Position numbers and translations under genes: made by a program
Shown here: positions 41,881 through 55,599 of the stretch, piece after piece
How the letters are laid out: the number at the start of each line of letters is the position of its first letter
Numbering within the stretch: position 1 is the stretch's first letter
Notes under the pieces: generated by a model
The model's database searches: none
What the model saw: only the letters and a program-made list of their open reading frames with translations
Told to the model about the DNA's origin: nothing
Assembly: GCF_003640395.1 (NCBI RefSeq)
Contig: NZ_RBZQ01000008.1
Location: 1-64,000 of the forward strand
From: Stutzerimonas urumqiensis
GTDB lineage: Bacteria; Pseudomonadota; Gammaproteobacteria; Pseudomonadales; Pseudomonadaceae
DNA length: 64,000 nucleotides
Reading direction: 5' to 3'

Positions 41881-42528
41881 TCATGAAGTGCGGCGCAGTA
41901 TCAGCAGATGGCGTTGCCCTTGGCAACCGGGCACGGTCAGCAGGTGGCAGCGTTCCAGCTGGAAGTCGGGCGGCAGTGCCTGCAGTTCGTCATCGGGCTG
42001 GACACCCTTCATCGCCAGCCAGCGCGTGGCCTCGTCGCCCAGATGGCGCGTCCAGTCGGCGAAATCGGCAAGGGAGCTGAAGGCTCGAGAAACGATGCCG
42101 GCAAAGGGCACCGGGGGGTGGAAGGCCTCGACTCGGCTCTGCACCACCTCGAGGTTGACCAGCTTGAGTTCGAGCTTCACCTGGGTGAGAAAGCGGGTCT
42201 TCTTGCCGTTGGCATCCAAGAGCGTGAAGCGCCGCTCGGGGAACAGGATCGCCAAGGGGACGCCTGGCATGCCGCCGCCGCTGCCAACGTCGAGCCACGC
42301 GTCGCCGCCGGCCTCGACATGGGGCGCGACGCTCAGGCTATCGAGCAGATGACGAGACACCATCTCGTCGGGGTCGCGCACCGCGGTTAGGTTGTAGGCC
42401 TTGTTCCATTTCACCAGCAAGGCGAGGTAGGCGAGCAGCTGCCGTTGCTGCTCCGTGGTGCAAGACACACCCAGGGCACGGATCCCGGCGTCGAGTTGCT
42501 CGGCCTGTCGGGCAGTGGCAAGGAACAT
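41881..42528 (-). CDS. rsmG: 16S rRNA (guanine-527-N7)-methyltransferase
   Basis: The 215-residue SAM-dependent methyltransferase has [16 protein letters not shown] (the family SAM motif) and the N-terminal helix [14 protein letters not shown]. It modifies G527 of 16S rRNA; loss gives low-level streptomycin resistance. The ATG overlaps the mnmG stop by one base, so the two are co-translated. Confidence 0.96.
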   Translation of the reverse strand: MFLATARQAEQLDAGIRALGVSCTTEQQRQLLAYLALLVKWNKAYNLTAVRDPDEMVSRHLLDSLSVAPHVEAGGDAWLDVGSGGGMPGVPLAILFPERRFTLLDANGKKTRFLTQVKLELKLVNLEVVQSRVEAFHPPVPFAGIVSRAFSSLADFADWTRHLGDEATRWLAMKGVQPDDELQALPPDFQLERCHLLTVPGCQGQRHLLILRRTS

Positions 42529-44420
42529 CAGGCACTTCGCTCCAGGCGGGCGCCAGCACCACGCTTTTTCAGATGAATCATCAGCAGCGACACCGCGGCC
42601 GGCGTGACCCCTGGAATACGCGAAGCCTGGCCAAGCGTCTCCGGGCGAGCCTGGCCGAGCTTGTGCTGGATCTCTTTCGACAGCCCGGAAATCGAGCCGT
42701 AATCCAGATCCGCCGGCAGCCGGGTCGCTTCGCTGGCCCGCAAGCGGTCGATCTCATCCTGCTGGCGATCTATGTACCCGGCGTACTTGGTCTTGATCTC
42801 GACCTGTTCGGCGACCTGTGGCTCGGCAGCCTCGCCACCGACCGCTTCGATCAGCCCCGCGTAGTCGATTTCCGGACGTGCGAGCAGACTGAGGAGGTTG
42901 TACTCGCGGGTCAGTGCGCTGCCGAATCGGTTGGCAAGCGCCTCGGCCTGCGGCGTGCCCGAGCGTACCCAGGTGGCTTTGAGGCGCTGCTCCTCGCGCT
43001 CGATACCCTCGCGCTTGGCGCAGAAGGCCGCCCAGCGCGCGTCATCCACCAGGCCCAGCGCGCGGCCCTGCTCGGTGAGCCGCAGGTCGGCGTTGTCCTC
43101 GCGCAGGATCAGCCGATACTCGGCCCGCGACGTGAACATCCGGTAAGGCTCCTGCGTGCCGAGGGTGATCAGATCATCGACCAGAACACCGATGTACGCC
43201 TCGTCACGCCGCGGACACCAGCTGTCCTTGCCCTGCGCCCGCAGGGCTGCGTTGGCGCCGGCGAGCAGGCCCTGGGCCCCTGCCTCCTCGTAACCGGTGG
43301 TGCCGTTGATCTGCCCGGCGAAGAACAGCCCGCCGATCACCTTGGTCTCCAGGCTGTATTTCAGGTCGCGCGGATCGAAGTAGTCGTACTCGATGGCGTA
43401 GCCCGGGCGGACGATGTGGGCGCTCTCCATCCCTCGGATGCTGCGCACGATCTGGAGCTGCACGTCGAATGGCAACGATGTGGAGATGCCGTTCGGATAG
43501 AGCTCGTGGGTCGTCAACCCCTCGGGCTCGAGGAAGACCTGGTGGCTGTCCTTGTCGGCGAAGCGATGGATCTTGTCTTCGATCGAGGGGCAGTAACGCG
43601 GTCCGATGCCTTCGATGACGCCCGAATACATCGGTGAGCGGTCGAGGTTGCTGGCGATGATGTCGTGGGTGCGCGAATTGGTATGGGTGATCCAGCAGCT
43701 CACCTGCTCCGGGTGCTGTTCACGATGGCCGAGGAACGACATCAACGGCAGCGGCGTGTCGCCCGGCTGTTCGCTCATTACCGAGAAATCGACGCTGCGT
43801 CCGTCGATGCGCGGCGGCGTACCGGTCTTCAGCCGGCCCACGCGCAGCGGTAACTCGCGTAGGCGGCGCGCCAGGGCAATCGACGGCGGATCGCCGGCGC
43901 GGCCACCGGAATAATTCTGCAGGCCGATGTGGATAAGTCCGCCGAGAAAGGTTCCGGTTGTCAGCACGACGTTATCGGCAAGGAAGCGCAGGCCCATCTG
44001 GGTCACCACGCCGCGTACCTGATCCTGCTCGACGATGAGGTCATCCGCCGCCTGCTGGAATATCCACAGGTTGGGCTGGTTTTCCAGCATCTGACGGATC
44101 GCAGCCTTGTACAGCACACGATCGGCCTGCGCCCGAGTGGCGCGTACGGCAGGTCCCTTGCGGCTATTCAGGACGCGAAACTGGATGCCGCCGAGATCGG
44201 TGGCAGTGGCCATGGCGCCGCCAAGTGCATCGATCTCTTTGACCAGATGACTTTTGCCGATCCCGCCGATCGCCGGGTTGCAGCTCATTTGCCCGAGGGT
44301 TTCCACGTTGTGGGTCAGCAGCAGGGTCTGCACGCCCATGCGAGCGGCAGCCAGCGCGGCCTCGGTGCCGGCATGGCCGCCACCGATGACGATGACGTCG
44401 AAACGGGTCGGGAAATCCAC
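42528..44420 (-). CDS. mnmG: tRNA U34 carboxymethylaminomethyl modification enzyme MnmG (GidA)
   Basis: The start is GTG 44420 with GAGG upstream; the first residues ([19 protein letters not shown]) match other pseudomonads. The 630-residue flavoprotein has the FAD-binding GGGHAG (13-18), the catalytic-site GIGKSHL region, and C-terminal helices ([20 protein letters not shown]) that meet MnmE. With MnmE it installs the cmnm5 group on U34 of certain tRNAs. It heads the mnmG-rsmG-parA-parB run. Confidence 0.97.
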   Translation of the reverse strand: MDFPTRFDVIVIGGGHAGTEAALAAARMGVQTLLLTHNVETLGQMSCNPAIGGIGKSHLVKEIDALGGAMATATDLGGIQFRVLNSRKGPAVRATRAQADRVLYKAAIRQMLENQPNLWIFQQAADDLIVEQDQVRGVVTQMGLRFLADNVVLTTGTFLGGLIHIGLQNYSGGRAGDPPSIALARRLRELPLRVGRLKTGTPPRIDGRSVDFSVMSEQPGDTPLPLMSFLGHREQHPEQVSCWITHTNSRTHDIIASNLDRSPMYSGVIEGIGPRYCPSIEDKIHRFADKDSHQVFLEPEGLTTHELYPNGISTSLPFDVQLQIVRSIRGMESAHIVRPGYAIEYDYFDPRDLKYSLETKVIGGLFFAGQINGTTGYEEAGAQGLLAGANAALRAQGKDSWCPRRDEAYIGVLVDDLITLGTQEPYRMFTSRAEYRLILREDNADLRLTEQGRALGLVDDARWAAFCAKREGIEREEQRLKATWVRSGTPQAEALANRFGSALTREYNLLSLLARPEIDYAGLIEAVGGEAAEPQVAEQVEIKTKYAGYIDRQQDEIDRLRASEATRLPADLDYGSISGLSKEIQHKLGQARPETLGQASRIPGVTPAAVSLLMIHLKKRGAGARLERSA

Positions 44421-44856
44421 AGGAACCTCGTCAGAGGGGAGAAAAACAGGCGCGCAAGTATAGGGAATTCAAGGTCCTTTAAGAAGCGCCTTGAGCAAAA
44501 TTTGACCAGCTGAGCCGATAGCCGCGGCCGCATTGCATTCATAGCTTGGAAAGAAAGTTAAAGAGCCTGTTTTTATGTTTATTCTTATGTCGCTAGATTT
44601 CTGTGGATAACCGCCTGGAGGCTCCGTTTCTGTTGGGCTTGCTTGGAGGATAAGGTTGTCACATTCCGGTGGGATCACGGTGCATCTCCCGTACAGTGCC
44701 TGTGCATAAACAGGATGGTTGTCCACAGGCGGTGGTTATCCAACCTTCACGCAAGGGGTTGTCTACTGAGCTCAGGGTTTTTTTTCCACAGGGTATGACG
44801 ATGCCGAACCGACCGAAGGAGGCTCGGTCGGTTGGTAAAGGAGAAGTTGCGGCGGC
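44421..44856. other. mnmG-mnmE gap with DnaA-box cluster and AT-rich tract (origin-like)
   Basis: This 436-base gap has no credible gene. Two DnaA boxes fit the TTATNCACA consensus: TGTGGATAA at 44602-44610 and TGTGCATAA at 44701-44709 (minus orientation). Near matches are TTGTCCACA (44719-44727), TTATCCAAC (44736-44744) and TTTTCCACA (44782-44790). An AT-rich tract at 44549-44601, about 30% GC by my count, adjoins the first box. The box at 44602 with its flank CCGCCTG is mirrored by CAGGCGG and TTATCCA at 44726-44742, so the cluster has a loose inverted symmetry. It could be a second part of the origin, a DnaA titration site, or a site for DnaA control of mnmG. Confidence 0.7.
44457..44462 (-). 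promoter_or_regulatory. -10 element of a putative mnmG promoter
   Basis: TATACT on the minus strand lies 37 bases before the GTG start. The -35 position (about 44480-44485) reads only TTCTTA, so the promoter may need an activator, possibly from the DnaA boxes further upstream. Confidence 0.4.
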
Positions 44857-46224
44857 TTATTTCCCGATGCAGAAGCTCGAGAAGATGCGCCCAAGCAAAT
44901 CATCTGAGCTGAAGGCGCCGGTGATTTCGCCAAGGGCCTGCTGGGCTTGGCGGAGGTCTTCGGCGAGCAGTTCGCCGGCACTGGTCGCGGTGAGCTGGGT
45001 GCGTCCATGAACGAGGCTGGCCGCTGCCTGCCGAAGGGCGTCCAGATGACGGCGACGGGCGCTGAAACCGCCTTCGGCCGTCTGGTCGTAGCCCATGCAG
45101 GCCTTGAGGTGTTCGCGCAGCAGCGGCATGCCCTCTCCGCTGCTGGCGGAAAGCGCAATGAGGGTGGGCTCGCCGATGGGATGCGTCATTCCGGCGGGCT
45201 CGCCAAGCAGGTCGATCTTGTTGCGGATGAGCGTCATTTTGGCCGGGGCCGGCGCGATTTCGAAAAATTCCGGCCAGAGCGCCATGGGGTCATCGGCATC
45301 AGCCGCCGTGGCGTCGACGACCAGCAAGATCCGGTCGGCCTGTTCGATAGCGGCCAGCGCGCGCTGCACGCCGATGCGCTCGACCTGATCGCTGGCTTGG
45401 CGCAGTCCGGCCGTGTCGATGACATGGAGGGGCATGCCGTCGATCTGGATGTGCTCACGCAGCACGTCGCGCGTCGTTCCGGCGATGTCCGTGACGATCG
45501 CCGCCTCCCGTTCGGCCAGCGCATTGAGCAGGCTGGATTTGCCGGCGTTGGGGCGACCCGCGATGACCACGGTCATGCCTTCGCGTAGCAGCGCACCCTG
45601 ACCGGCGTCGCGTATCACGGTATCCAGCTCGGCCTGCAGGACCTCCAGTTGTCCCAGCACATGACCGTCGGCCAGGAAATCGATCTCTTCTTCCGGAAAG
45701 TCGATGGCGGCCTCGACATAGATGCGCAGGCGGATCAGCGCTTCGGTCAGGGCAGCGACGCGCTCGGAGAAAGCCCCCTGAAGCGAACGGACCGCATTGC
45801 GCGCGGCCTGTGCGGAGCTCGCTTCGATGAGATCGGCAATGGCTTCGGCCTGGGCGAGATCCAGTTTGTCATTGAGAAAGGCACGTTCGCTGAACTCGCC
45901 CGGCCGAGCGGGCCTGGCACCCAGCTCGATGCAGCGGCTGAGCAGCATATCCAGGACGACCGGGCCGCCATGCCCCTGCAGCTCGAGCACGTCATCGCCC
46001 GTGAAGGAGTGGGGGCCGGGAAAGAACAGCAGGATGCCTTCATCGATGACCTCGCCGTCATCGGCGTGCCAGGGTCCGTAATGCGCGTGACGGGGTATCG
46101 GCTCGCGACCGCTCAGGGTAATCGCGATCGCCCTGGCGCGCGGCCCAGAGACCCGAACGATGCCCACCCCACCCCGACCCGGAGCGGTCGCGACGGCGGC
46201 GATCGTCTGCGTAGCTGCGTTCAT
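44857..46224 (-). CDS. mnmE: tRNA modification GTPase MnmE (TrmE)
   Basis: The start at ATG 46224 follows GGAG and gives 455 residues. The N-terminal folate-binding domain ([21 protein letters not shown]) is followed by helices, a G domain with GRPNAGKSS and the loop DIAGTTRD, and the C-terminal CIGK with the catalytic Cys. It works with MnmG at tRNA position 34. It lies just after the yidC terminator, so it either relies on read-through or has a promoter inside the end of yidC. Confidence 0.97.
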   Translation of the reverse strand: MNAATQTIAAVATAPGRGGVGIVRVSGPRARAIAITLSGREPIPRHAHYGPWHADDGEVIDEGILLFFPGPHSFTGDDVLELQGHGGPVVLDMLLSRCIELGARPARPGEFSERAFLNDKLDLAQAEAIADLIEASSAQAARNAVRSLQGAFSERVAALTEALIRLRIYVEAAIDFPEEEIDFLADGHVLGQLEVLQAELDTVIRDAGQGALLREGMTVVIAGRPNAGKSSLLNALAEREAAIVTDIAGTTRDVLREHIQIDGMPLHVIDTAGLRQASDQVERIGVQRALAAIEQADRILLVVDATAADADDPMALWPEFFEIAPAPAKMTLIRNKIDLLGEPAGMTHPIGEPTLIALSASSGEGMPLLREHLKACMGYDQTAEGGFSARRRHLDALRQAAASLVHGRTQLTATSAGELLAEDLRQAQQALGEITGAFSSDDLLGRIFSSFCIGK

Positions 46225-46247
46225 GGCGAATCTCCGACTGTCAGATA

Positions 46248-46277
46248 GCAAAACGCCCCGATCACGGGGCGTTTTGC
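46248..46277 (-). terminator. Terminator between yidC and mnmE
   Basis: A perfect 13-bp stem GCAAAACGCCCCG/CGGGGCGTTTTGC has a 4-base loop, with A and T runs inside the arms, so it can work on either strand. It begins 14 bases past the yidC stop and ends the rpmH-rnpA-yidD-yidC transcript. Confidence 0.85.
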
Positions 46278-46290
46278 TGGGTTGGTTCGA

Positions 46291-47952
46291 TCAGGCCTTC
46301 TTGGCGCTGCCTTCGATCTGGCGCGTAATGTACCACTGCTGCGCGATGGACAAGACGTTGTTCACCACCCAGTACAGCACCAGGCCAGCCGGGAACCAGA
46401 GGAAGAAGAAGGTGAAGATGATCGGCATCAGCTTCATCACCCGGGCCTGCATGGGATCCGGCGGCGTGGGATTGAGCTGCTGCTGGATGAACATGGTCGC
46501 GCCCATGATGATCGGCAGGATGAAGAAGGGATCCTTGACCGACAGGTCGGTGATCCAGAACATCCACGGCGCCTGGCGCATCTCGACGCTTTCCAGCAAT
46601 ACCCAGTACAGCGCCAGGAAGACCGGCATCTGGACCAGGATCGGCAGGCAGCCACCGAGCGGATTGATCTTTTCCTTCTTGTACAGCTCCATCATCGCCT
46701 GAGACATCTTCTGGCGATCGTCGCCGTACTGCTCCTTTAGCGCCTGCATCTTGGGGGACACCGCGCGCATCCGGGCCATGGAGCGATAGCTGGCGGCCGA
46801 GAGCGGGAAGAATGCAAGCTTGATGAGGATGGTCAGCACGATGATCGACCAGCCCCAGTTGCCGAGCAGGTCATGAATGTTCTCGAGCAGCCAGAAGATC
46901 GGCTGTGCAAGGAACCAGAGAAAGCCGTAATCCACGGTCAGGCGCAGGCCGGGTGAGAGCGCTTCGAGCTCTTCCTGGATCTTCGGGCCCGCATAGAGCG
47001 TGGCGCTCAGCTCGCCCTGCTGGCCAGGCGCAACGGTTACCGCTTCACCGGTGAAGCCGATGATGTAGTTGCCCTGGTTATCCTTGCGGGTCTGTACCTG
47101 GTTGACGCTGCCTTCCTGAGGAATCCAGGCGGTGACGAAATAGTGCTGCAGCCAGGCGACCCAACCGCCTTCGACCTGCTCGCGAACGGCCTGCTCATCC
47201 ATGTCGTCCATGGAAATCTTGCGATAGGGTTCGTCCGGCAGCCACATGGCGGCGCCGAGGTAGGTGGCCGTTCCGGTTGCCGTGCTGGAGGACGGATCGC
47301 CACTGCTGTCGCGCTTGAGCTGGCCGAACAGGTGGCCGGTCCATGGCTCGCCGCTCTGGTTGTTGACCAGATAGCTGACGCCAAGATCGTAATCGCCGCG
47401 TTCGAAGGTGAAGCGCTTGATGTACTCGACGCCCTCGGCCTGGTACGTCAAGTCGACGACCAAACGGTCCTGGCCTTCCGCCATTTCGTAGCGCTGCTTG
47501 GCGCTCTGGTAGAGAGGACGACCGCTCGCCTGGTCCGGGCCGTCGCCGATCAGGCCACTTTGCGCGAGATAGGTGCGCTCGCCACTGCGCTCGAACAGAC
47601 GGAAGGGTACGTCCGGCCGTTGCTGACTGACGGGATATTCGCGCAGCGACAGGCTGACGATATCGCCACCCTTCGGATCGATGTGCAGGTTGAACACATC
47701 GGTCTGGACTTCGATCAGCTGCCCCCTGGGCTGGGCGGATTCGGCTGCCGGTGCGTCGGCGTTCAGGCTGGGGATGTCCTGGGTGGCGGCGGCCTGCTGC
47801 CCTTCCGGCAATCTCGGCAGTGTTTCATCTGCCGTGGTCTGTTGAACAGGTGAAGGCAAGGCTGCTTGCCCGTAGTCCTGGTTCCATTGCAGCACCATCA
47901 GGTAAGCCACAATTGCCAGGGCGACAAGCAGGATCGAGCGTTTGATATCCAT
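46291..47952 (-). CDS. yidC: Membrane protein insertase YidC
   Basis: The 553-residue inner-membrane protein has an N-terminal helix (about 7-23), a large periplasmic beta domain up to about 340, and the conserved C-terminal five-helix insertase core (NWGWSIIVLTILIKLAFFPL, later LGGCLPILVQMPVFLALYWV). It inserts and folds membrane proteins with or without SecYEG, including the atp subunits c and a encoded nearby. Its start is 2 bases after the yidD stop. Confidence 0.97.
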   Translation of the reverse strand: MDIKRSILLVALAIVAYLMVLQWNQDYGQAALPSPVQQTTADETLPRLPEGQQAAATQDIPSLNADAPAAESAQPRGQLIEVQTDVFNLHIDPKGGDIVSLSLREYPVSQQRPDVPFRLFERSGERTYLAQSGLIGDGPDQASGRPLYQSAKQRYEMAEGQDRLVVDLTYQAEGVEYIKRFTFERGDYDLGVSYLVNNQSGEPWTGHLFGQLKRDSSGDPSSSTATGTATYLGAAMWLPDEPYRKISMDDMDEQAVREQVEGGWVAWLQHYFVTAWIPQEGSVNQVQTRKDNQGNYIIGFTGEAVTVAPGQQGELSATLYAGPKIQEELEALSPGLRLTVDYGFLWFLAQPIFWLLENIHDLLGNWGWSIIVLTILIKLAFFPLSAASYRSMARMRAVSPKMQALKEQYGDDRQKMSQAMMELYKKEKINPLGGCLPILVQMPVFLALYWVLLESVEMRQAPWMFWITDLSVKDPFFILPIIMGATMFIQQQLNPTPPDPMQARVMKLMPIIFTFFFLWFPAGLVLYWVVNNVLSIAQQWYITRQIEGSAKKA

Positions 47953-47954
47953 GA

Positions 47955-48197
47955 TTACTCGGCCGTCGGAGGGTTCGTGGTGGGTACGGGTGGAACGGGG
48001 TCATACCCGCCAGGATGCCAGGGATGGCAGCGGGCAATCCGTCGGGCACTCAGCCAGCCGCCCCGTGCCAGTCCATGCGTTCCGATTGCTTCGAGCGCAT
48101 ATTCCGAACAGGTCGGGTAGAAACGGCAACGAGGTGCCATCAGGGGGCTGAGTGCGTAGCGGTAAACGCGAATGGAGGCCAGGGCCAGGTTACGCAT
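47955..48197 (-). CDS. yidD: Membrane protein insertion efficiency factor YidD
   Basis: The start at ATG 48197 gives 80 residues, matching the family; the open frame upstream lies inside rnpA. The conserved [39 protein letters not shown] and GGYDPVPP segments are present. It helps YidC-dependent insertion at the inner membrane. It overlaps rnpA by 8 bases. Confidence 0.93.
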   Translation of the reverse strand: MRNLALASIRVYRYALSPLMAPRCRFYPTCSEYALEAIGTHGLARGGWLSARRIARCHPWHPGGYDPVPPVPTTNPPTAE

Positions 48198-48579
48198 GGT
48201 CTGAAACAGCCGAGGGAGCGCTGTTTTCCGATCCGTTGGGACGAATGCGTCGCCATAGCTTGGCGAATAGCTTGGCAAGCTCGGGATTTTCCAGATCGGC
48301 CAGACCGCGCCGGGAGATGATCACGAGATCCATAGCTCCGATCTGTTCCTGGTGATGCCGGAAGGATTCACGGATCTGCCGTTTGATCCGGTTGCGTTCG
48401 ACCGAAAGCTTGACGCTCTTCTTGCCGATGACCAGACCTAATCGGGGAAATCCCAGGTCGTTGTTGCGTGCCAGTAGCAACACGCAGCGACCTGAAGCCT
48501 TGTCGGAAGGGGAGTCGAAGACTGCCTTGAACTGGCGGGGCGTCAGCAGACGTTTTTCCCGGGCAAAACCTCGACTCAC
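48190..48579 (-). CDS. rnpA: Ribonuclease P protein component, GTG start
   Basis: I place the start at GTG 48579 (GGAAG upstream); [16 protein letters not shown] then aligns with Pseudomonas RnpA and the product has 129 residues. The RNA-binding signature [14 protein letters not shown] is intact. With the RnpB RNA it trims tRNA 5' ends. The gap to rpmH is 16 bases and the end overlaps yidD. Confidence 0.92.
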   Translation of the reverse strand: MSRGFAREKRLLTPRQFKAVFDSPSDKASGRCVLLLARNNDLGFPRLGLVIGKKSVKLSVERNRIKRQIRESFRHHQEQIGAMDLVIISRRGLADLENPELAKLFAKLWRRIRPNGSENSAPSAVSDHA

Positions 48580-48595
48580 CAGAACTTCCGAAGTC

Positions 48596-48730
48596 TCAAA
48601 CGGTGAGACGCTTGCGCCCTTTGGCACGACGGCGCGACAGAACCTGACGGCCATTCTTGGTCGCCATACGAGCACGGAAACCGTGGGTGCGAGCGCGCTT
48701 GAGAGTGCTGGGTTGGAAGGTGCGTTTCAT
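48596..48730 (-). CDS. rpmH: 50S ribosomal protein L34
   Basis: The 44-residue basic protein starts [18 protein letters not shown] and ends GRKRLTV, with [19 protein letters not shown] between. It is a typical full-length L34. It is the first gene of the rpmH-rnpA-yidD-yidC operon, next to oriC, with a good promoter at 48791-48819. Confidence 0.98.
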   Translation of the reverse strand: MKRTFQPSTLKRARTHGFRARMATKNGRQVLSRRRAKGRKRLTV

Positions 48731-48790
48731 GATGCGTTACCTGGTGATCGAAAGAGGCGAAAAGAAGCCCCGGGTTTTGAGAGACCGGCG

Positions 48791-48819
48791 ATTGTAGTGA
48801 AGCGAAAGCCTCGGGTCAA
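48791..48819 (-). promoter_or_regulatory. Sigma-70 promoter of rpmH
   Basis: On the minus strand: -35 TTGACC (48819-48814), 17-bp spacer, -10 TACAAT (48796-48791), each five of six to consensus. The rpmH start is about 60 bases downstream. Confidence 0.8.
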
Positions 48820-49187
48820 TTTCGGATGAGCCATCCCTTGTGCGAAGGACCAGTACCCAAGAAGGTCGCACATAGCGGATCTTTTGGATGCGCTCGTACG
48901 GCTCACCTAGCGAAGTAAGGAGAGAAGAGTTTTTAAGGTGGTAGCTATTTATGTTGGCTCCTTGCCTGCCTGTGGAAAACAACCCGGAAGGCAGGCGTGT
49001 CAGGCGTTACAAGGGTTTTTGCACTGTGCAAAAGGTAGTCCGAGACCTGTGCCTTTCAGCCAGATTGCCTGTTGATAATTGTTGAAGTTACCAACAGCCC
49101 GGGGCGGGCGATCGTTTTTGAAAGGCTTTTCCGCAGGGCTCGCGACCGGTTATGCACAGACTTTATCGCTCGGTTACCAAGCGCGAG

Positions 49188-49218
49188 TGTGGATAACTTA
49201 GCGTGAGGTCAGTAGAAT
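49188..49218 (+). promoter_or_regulatory. dnaA promoter overlapped by a DnaA box
   Basis: -10 TAGAAT (49213-49218) and a weaker -35 TGGATA (49190-49195) have a 17-bp spacer. The perfect DnaA box 49188-49196 covers the -35, which would let DnaA repress its own gene. Confidence 0.55.
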
Positions 49219-49284
49219 GTCGGCCCGCCTTGCTACCAGCTCAATTCCAGGTTGCATGACAGGCGCTTTGAAAGAGGTATGACC

Positions 49285-50724
49285 GTGTCCCTGGAGCTGT
49301 GGCAGCAATGCCTCGAGTGCATGCGAGACGAGCTGCCGGCACAGCAGTTCAACACCTGGATTCGCCCCCTGCAGGTGGAAGCCTTGGGCGACGAATTGAA
49401 GGTCTATGCGCCTAATCGTTTCGTTCTCGACTGGGTCAACGAAAAGTACCTTACGCGCCTGCTCGAGCTGCTGAACGAACGCGGCAATGGTGCAGCTCCG
49501 TCCTTGTCCCTGCTGATCGGCAGTCGCCGTGTGCCGACCGGGGCTCTGCCGGCCTCTTCGTTGTCAACGTCGGCAAGTCCGGCGGCTGTCGCTACGCCTG
49601 CCGCAAGCGGAGCTGAACGTCAGACCACCCCTGCCGAGCAGGCCAGACCGTCAGAGGCGAGCCCTGCGCCGCGGGAGGTGCAGGTCGAAGGCGCGCTCAA
49701 GCACACCAGTTATCTCAACCGTGCGTTCACGTTCGAGAATTTCGTCGAAGGCAAGTCGAACCAGTTGGCACGCGCCGCGGCCTGGCAGGTCGCCGATAAT
49801 CCCAAGCACGGCTACAACCCTCTCTTCCTGTACGGCGGCGTCGGCTTGGGCAAGACCCACCTCATGCACGCGGTGGGCAATCACCTGCTCAAGAAGAACC
49901 CTAACGCCAAGGTGATTTACCTGCATTCCGAGCGGTTTGTCGCCGACATGGTGAAGGCGCTCCAGTTGAATGCGATCAACGAGTTCAAGCGCTTCTACCG
50001 TTCGGTGGATGCGCTGCTGATCGACGACATCCAGTTCTTTGCCAAGAAGGAACGTTCGCAGGAAGAGTTCTTCCATACCTTCAACGCGCTGCTGGAAGGC
50101 GGGCAGCAGGTCATTCTCACCAGTGACCGGTATCCGAAGGAGATCGACGGCCTTGAAGAGCGCTTGAAATCCCGTTTCGGTTGGGGTCTGACCGTTGCCG
50201 TGGAACCGCCGGAGCTGGAGACCCGGGTAGCGATCCTGATGAAGAAGGCGACGCAGGCCAAGGTAGAGCTTCCCCACGATGCGGCGTTTTTCATCGCGCA
50301 AAGGATCCGCTCGAATGTGCGTGAACTGGAAGGCGCGCTCAAACGCGTCATTGCGCATGCCCATTTCATGGGGCGCGACATCACCATCGAGCTGATTCGG
50401 GAATCGCTCAAGGACCTGCTGGCGCTTCAGGACAAGCTGGTCAGCGTCGACAACATCCAGCGTACGGTGGCTGAGTACTACAAGATCAAGATCGCGGACC
50501 TGTTATCGAAGCGGCGATCGCGCTCGGTGGCGCGGCCACGGCAGGTAGCGATGGCGCTGTCGAAGGAGCTGACCAACCACAGCCTTCCTGAAATCGGCGA
50601 TGCCTTTGGTGGCCGTGACCACACGACAGTGCTTCATGCATGTCGTAAAATCACCGAGCTACGGGAAATAGATGCGGACATACGAGAAGACTACAAAAAT
50701 CTTCTGCGTACCCTGACCACCTAA
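49285..50724 (+). CDS. dnaA: Chromosomal replication initiator DnaA, GTG start
   Basis: I choose GTG 49285, not ATG 49279: AGAGG is 7 bases before the GTG but only 1 base before the ATG, and the GTG start aligns (SLELWQQC) with other pseudomonad DnaA. The 479-residue product has domain I ([17 protein letters not shown]), a variable Ala/Ser/Pro linker, the AAA+ domain with GGVGLGKTH (184-192) and DDIQFF, and domain IV with the box-reading motif [12 protein letters not shown]. It opens oriC in its ATP form. Confidence 0.95.
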   Translation: MSLELWQQCLECMRDELPAQQFNTWIRPLQVEALGDELKVYAPNRFVLDWVNEKYLTRLLELLNERGNGAAPSLSLLIGSRRVPTGALPASSLSTSASPAAVATPAASGAERQTTPAEQARPSEASPAPREVQVEGALKHTSYLNRAFTFENFVEGKSNQLARAAAWQVADNPKHGYNPLFLYGGVGLGKTHLMHAVGNHLLKKNPNAKVIYLHSERFVADMVKALQLNAINEFKRFYRSVDALLIDDIQFFAKKERSQEEFFHTFNALLEGGQQVILTSDRYPKEIDGLEERLKSRFGWGLTVAVEPPELETRVAILMKKATQAKVELPHDAAFFIAQRIRSNVRELEGALKRVIAHAHFMGRDITIELIRESLKDLLALQDKLVSVDNIQRTVAEYYKIKIADLLSKRRSRSVARPRQVAMALSKELTNHSLPEIGDAFGGRDHTTVLHACRKITELREIDADIREDYKNLLRTLTT

Positions 50725-50756
50725 GTGAGCCGGTCCCAACCTGAAGGACATCGACG

Positions 50757-51860
50757 ATGCATTTCACCATCCAACGCGAAGCCCTGTTGAAACCCTTGCA
50801 GCTGGTCGCCGGTGTCGTCGAACGGCGGCAAACGCTTCCGGTATTGTCCAATGTGCTGATTTCGGTCCAGGGCACCCAGCTGTCGCTTACCGGTACCGAC
50901 CTCGAGGTCGAGCTGATCGGGCGTGTCGCCTTGCAGGAGTCGGCCGGCGATGGCGAGATCACCGTTCCGGCGCGCAAGTTGATGGACATTTGCAAGAGCC
51001 TGCCCAGCGACGCCTCGATCGATATCAAGCTCGACGATCAAAAGTTGTTGGTCAAATCCGGACGCAGTCGCTTCAGCCTGTCGACGCTGCCGGCTAACGA
51101 TTTTCCTTCGGTTGAGGAAGGTCCGGGCTCCCTTCAGTTCGTTCTTCCGCAAGCCAAGGTGCGCCGCCTCATCGAGCGGACGAGCTTTGCGATGGCGCAG
51201 CAAGATGTGCGTTATTACCTGAACGGCATGCTGCTCGAGGTTTCGTCCGGACAGCTTCGAGCGGTGGCGACCGACGGCCATCGACTTGCCATGTGCACGC
51301 TTCAGGCATCGATCGAGCAATCGGATCGGCACCAGGTGATCGTGCCGCGCAAAGGTATCCTGGAGCTTGCCCGCCTCATGAGCGACCAGGATGGCGAGGT
51401 CAACATCGTGGTGGGTCAACACCATGTACGCGCGACCACCGGCGAGTTCACCTTTACTTCCAAGCTTGTCGATGGAAAGTTCCCCGACTACGAGCGCGTA
51501 CTGCCGCGTGGTGGCGACAAGCTGGTTACCGGCGATCGTCAGGCGCTGCGTGAAGCATTCAACCGCACTTCCATCCTTTCCAACGAGAAGTACCGAGGCA
51601 TCCGGCTCTCGCTGGAAAGCGAGTTGCTCAAGATCCAGGCCAACAACCCTGAGCAGGAAGAAGCCGAAGAGGAAGTCGCGGTCGACTATCAAGGCGGCAG
51701 TCTGGAGATTGGTTTCAACGTGAGCTATCTCCTGGACGTTCTTGGTGTCATGACCTGTGACCAGGTTCGACTGACGCTCTCCGACGCCAACAGCAGCGCG
51801 CTCGTGCAAGAAGCCGACAACGACGACTCGGCCTATGTCGTCATGCCGATGCGGTTGTAA
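50757..51860 (+). CDS. dnaN: DNA polymerase III beta clamp
   Basis: The 367-residue sliding clamp starts MHFTIQREALLKPLQLVAGV and ends in VVMPMRL, the conserved C-terminus that borders the protein-binding cleft. Three repeated clamp domains fill it; ATDGHRLAMC marks the middle one. It is 32 bases after dnaA, probably in the same transcript, and 12 bases before recF. Confidence 0.98.
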   Translation: MHFTIQREALLKPLQLVAGVVERRQTLPVLSNVLISVQGTQLSLTGTDLEVELIGRVALQESAGDGEITVPARKLMDICKSLPSDASIDIKLDDQKLLVKSGRSRFSLSTLPANDFPSVEEGPGSLQFVLPQAKVRRLIERTSFAMAQQDVRYYLNGMLLEVSSGQLRAVATDGHRLAMCTLQASIEQSDRHQVIVPRKGILELARLMSDQDGEVNIVVGQHHVRATTGEFTFTSKLVDGKFPDYERVLPRGGDKLVTGDRQALREAFNRTSILSNEKYRGIRLSLESELLKIQANNPEQEEAEEEVAVDYQGGSLEIGFNVSYLLDVLGVMTCDQVRLTLSDANSSALVQEADNDDSAYVVMPMRL

Positions 51861-51872
51861 TCGCCCTCACTG

Positions 51873-55401
<3,529 letters not shown>

Positions 55402-55423
55402 GTATCGGCCCTCACGGCCCTTC

Positions 55424-55452
55424 AAAACCGCGCCTTAGGGCGCGGTTTTTTA
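55424..55452 (+). terminator. Rho-independent terminator after gyrB
   Basis: Stem AAAACCGCGCC/GGCGCGGTTTT with a TTAG loop ends in a run of T. It lies 23 bases past the gyrB stop. Confidence 0.93.
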
Positions 55453-55599
55453 TTCGCCAAGCTCAACGTGGCAAGCTCCCTCGTCGGAACTTCACCGACT
55501 CTGGATCGCTGCACCTACTAGCGGAGCGAACGAGCCGCTGTTCTGGAAACTGTGTCCAGGCAGACAGGAGGCAAGGCAGGTTTCGCTGACGCACTGACG

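Larger units (their letters stand above)
48731..49284. other. oriC: Chromosomal replication origin region (oriC), rpmH-dnaA gap
   Basis: The 554-base gap between diverging rpmH and dnaA is the known origin place in pseudomonads. DnaA boxes: TTATGCACA (49150-49158) and TGTGGATAA (49188-49196) are perfect; TGTGGAAAA (48971-48979) and TGTTGATAA (49070-49078) differ by one base. AT-richer stretches lie at about 48925-48957. The rpmH and dnaA promoters are also inside. No gene is credible here. Confidence 0.88.

Noticed and set aside
44469..44726. 85-codon frame in the mnmG-mnmE gap
   Set aside because: It crosses the DnaA boxes and AT-rich tract, has no ribosome-binding site and no recognisable product.
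49279..49281. ATG as the dnaA start
   Set aside because: The AGAGG site is only 1 base before it; GTG 49285 has proper spacing and aligns with other DnaA proteins.
55453..55599. Stretch between the gyrB and plsC terminators as a small RNA
   Set aside because: No promoter or stable structure could be pointed to by eye.
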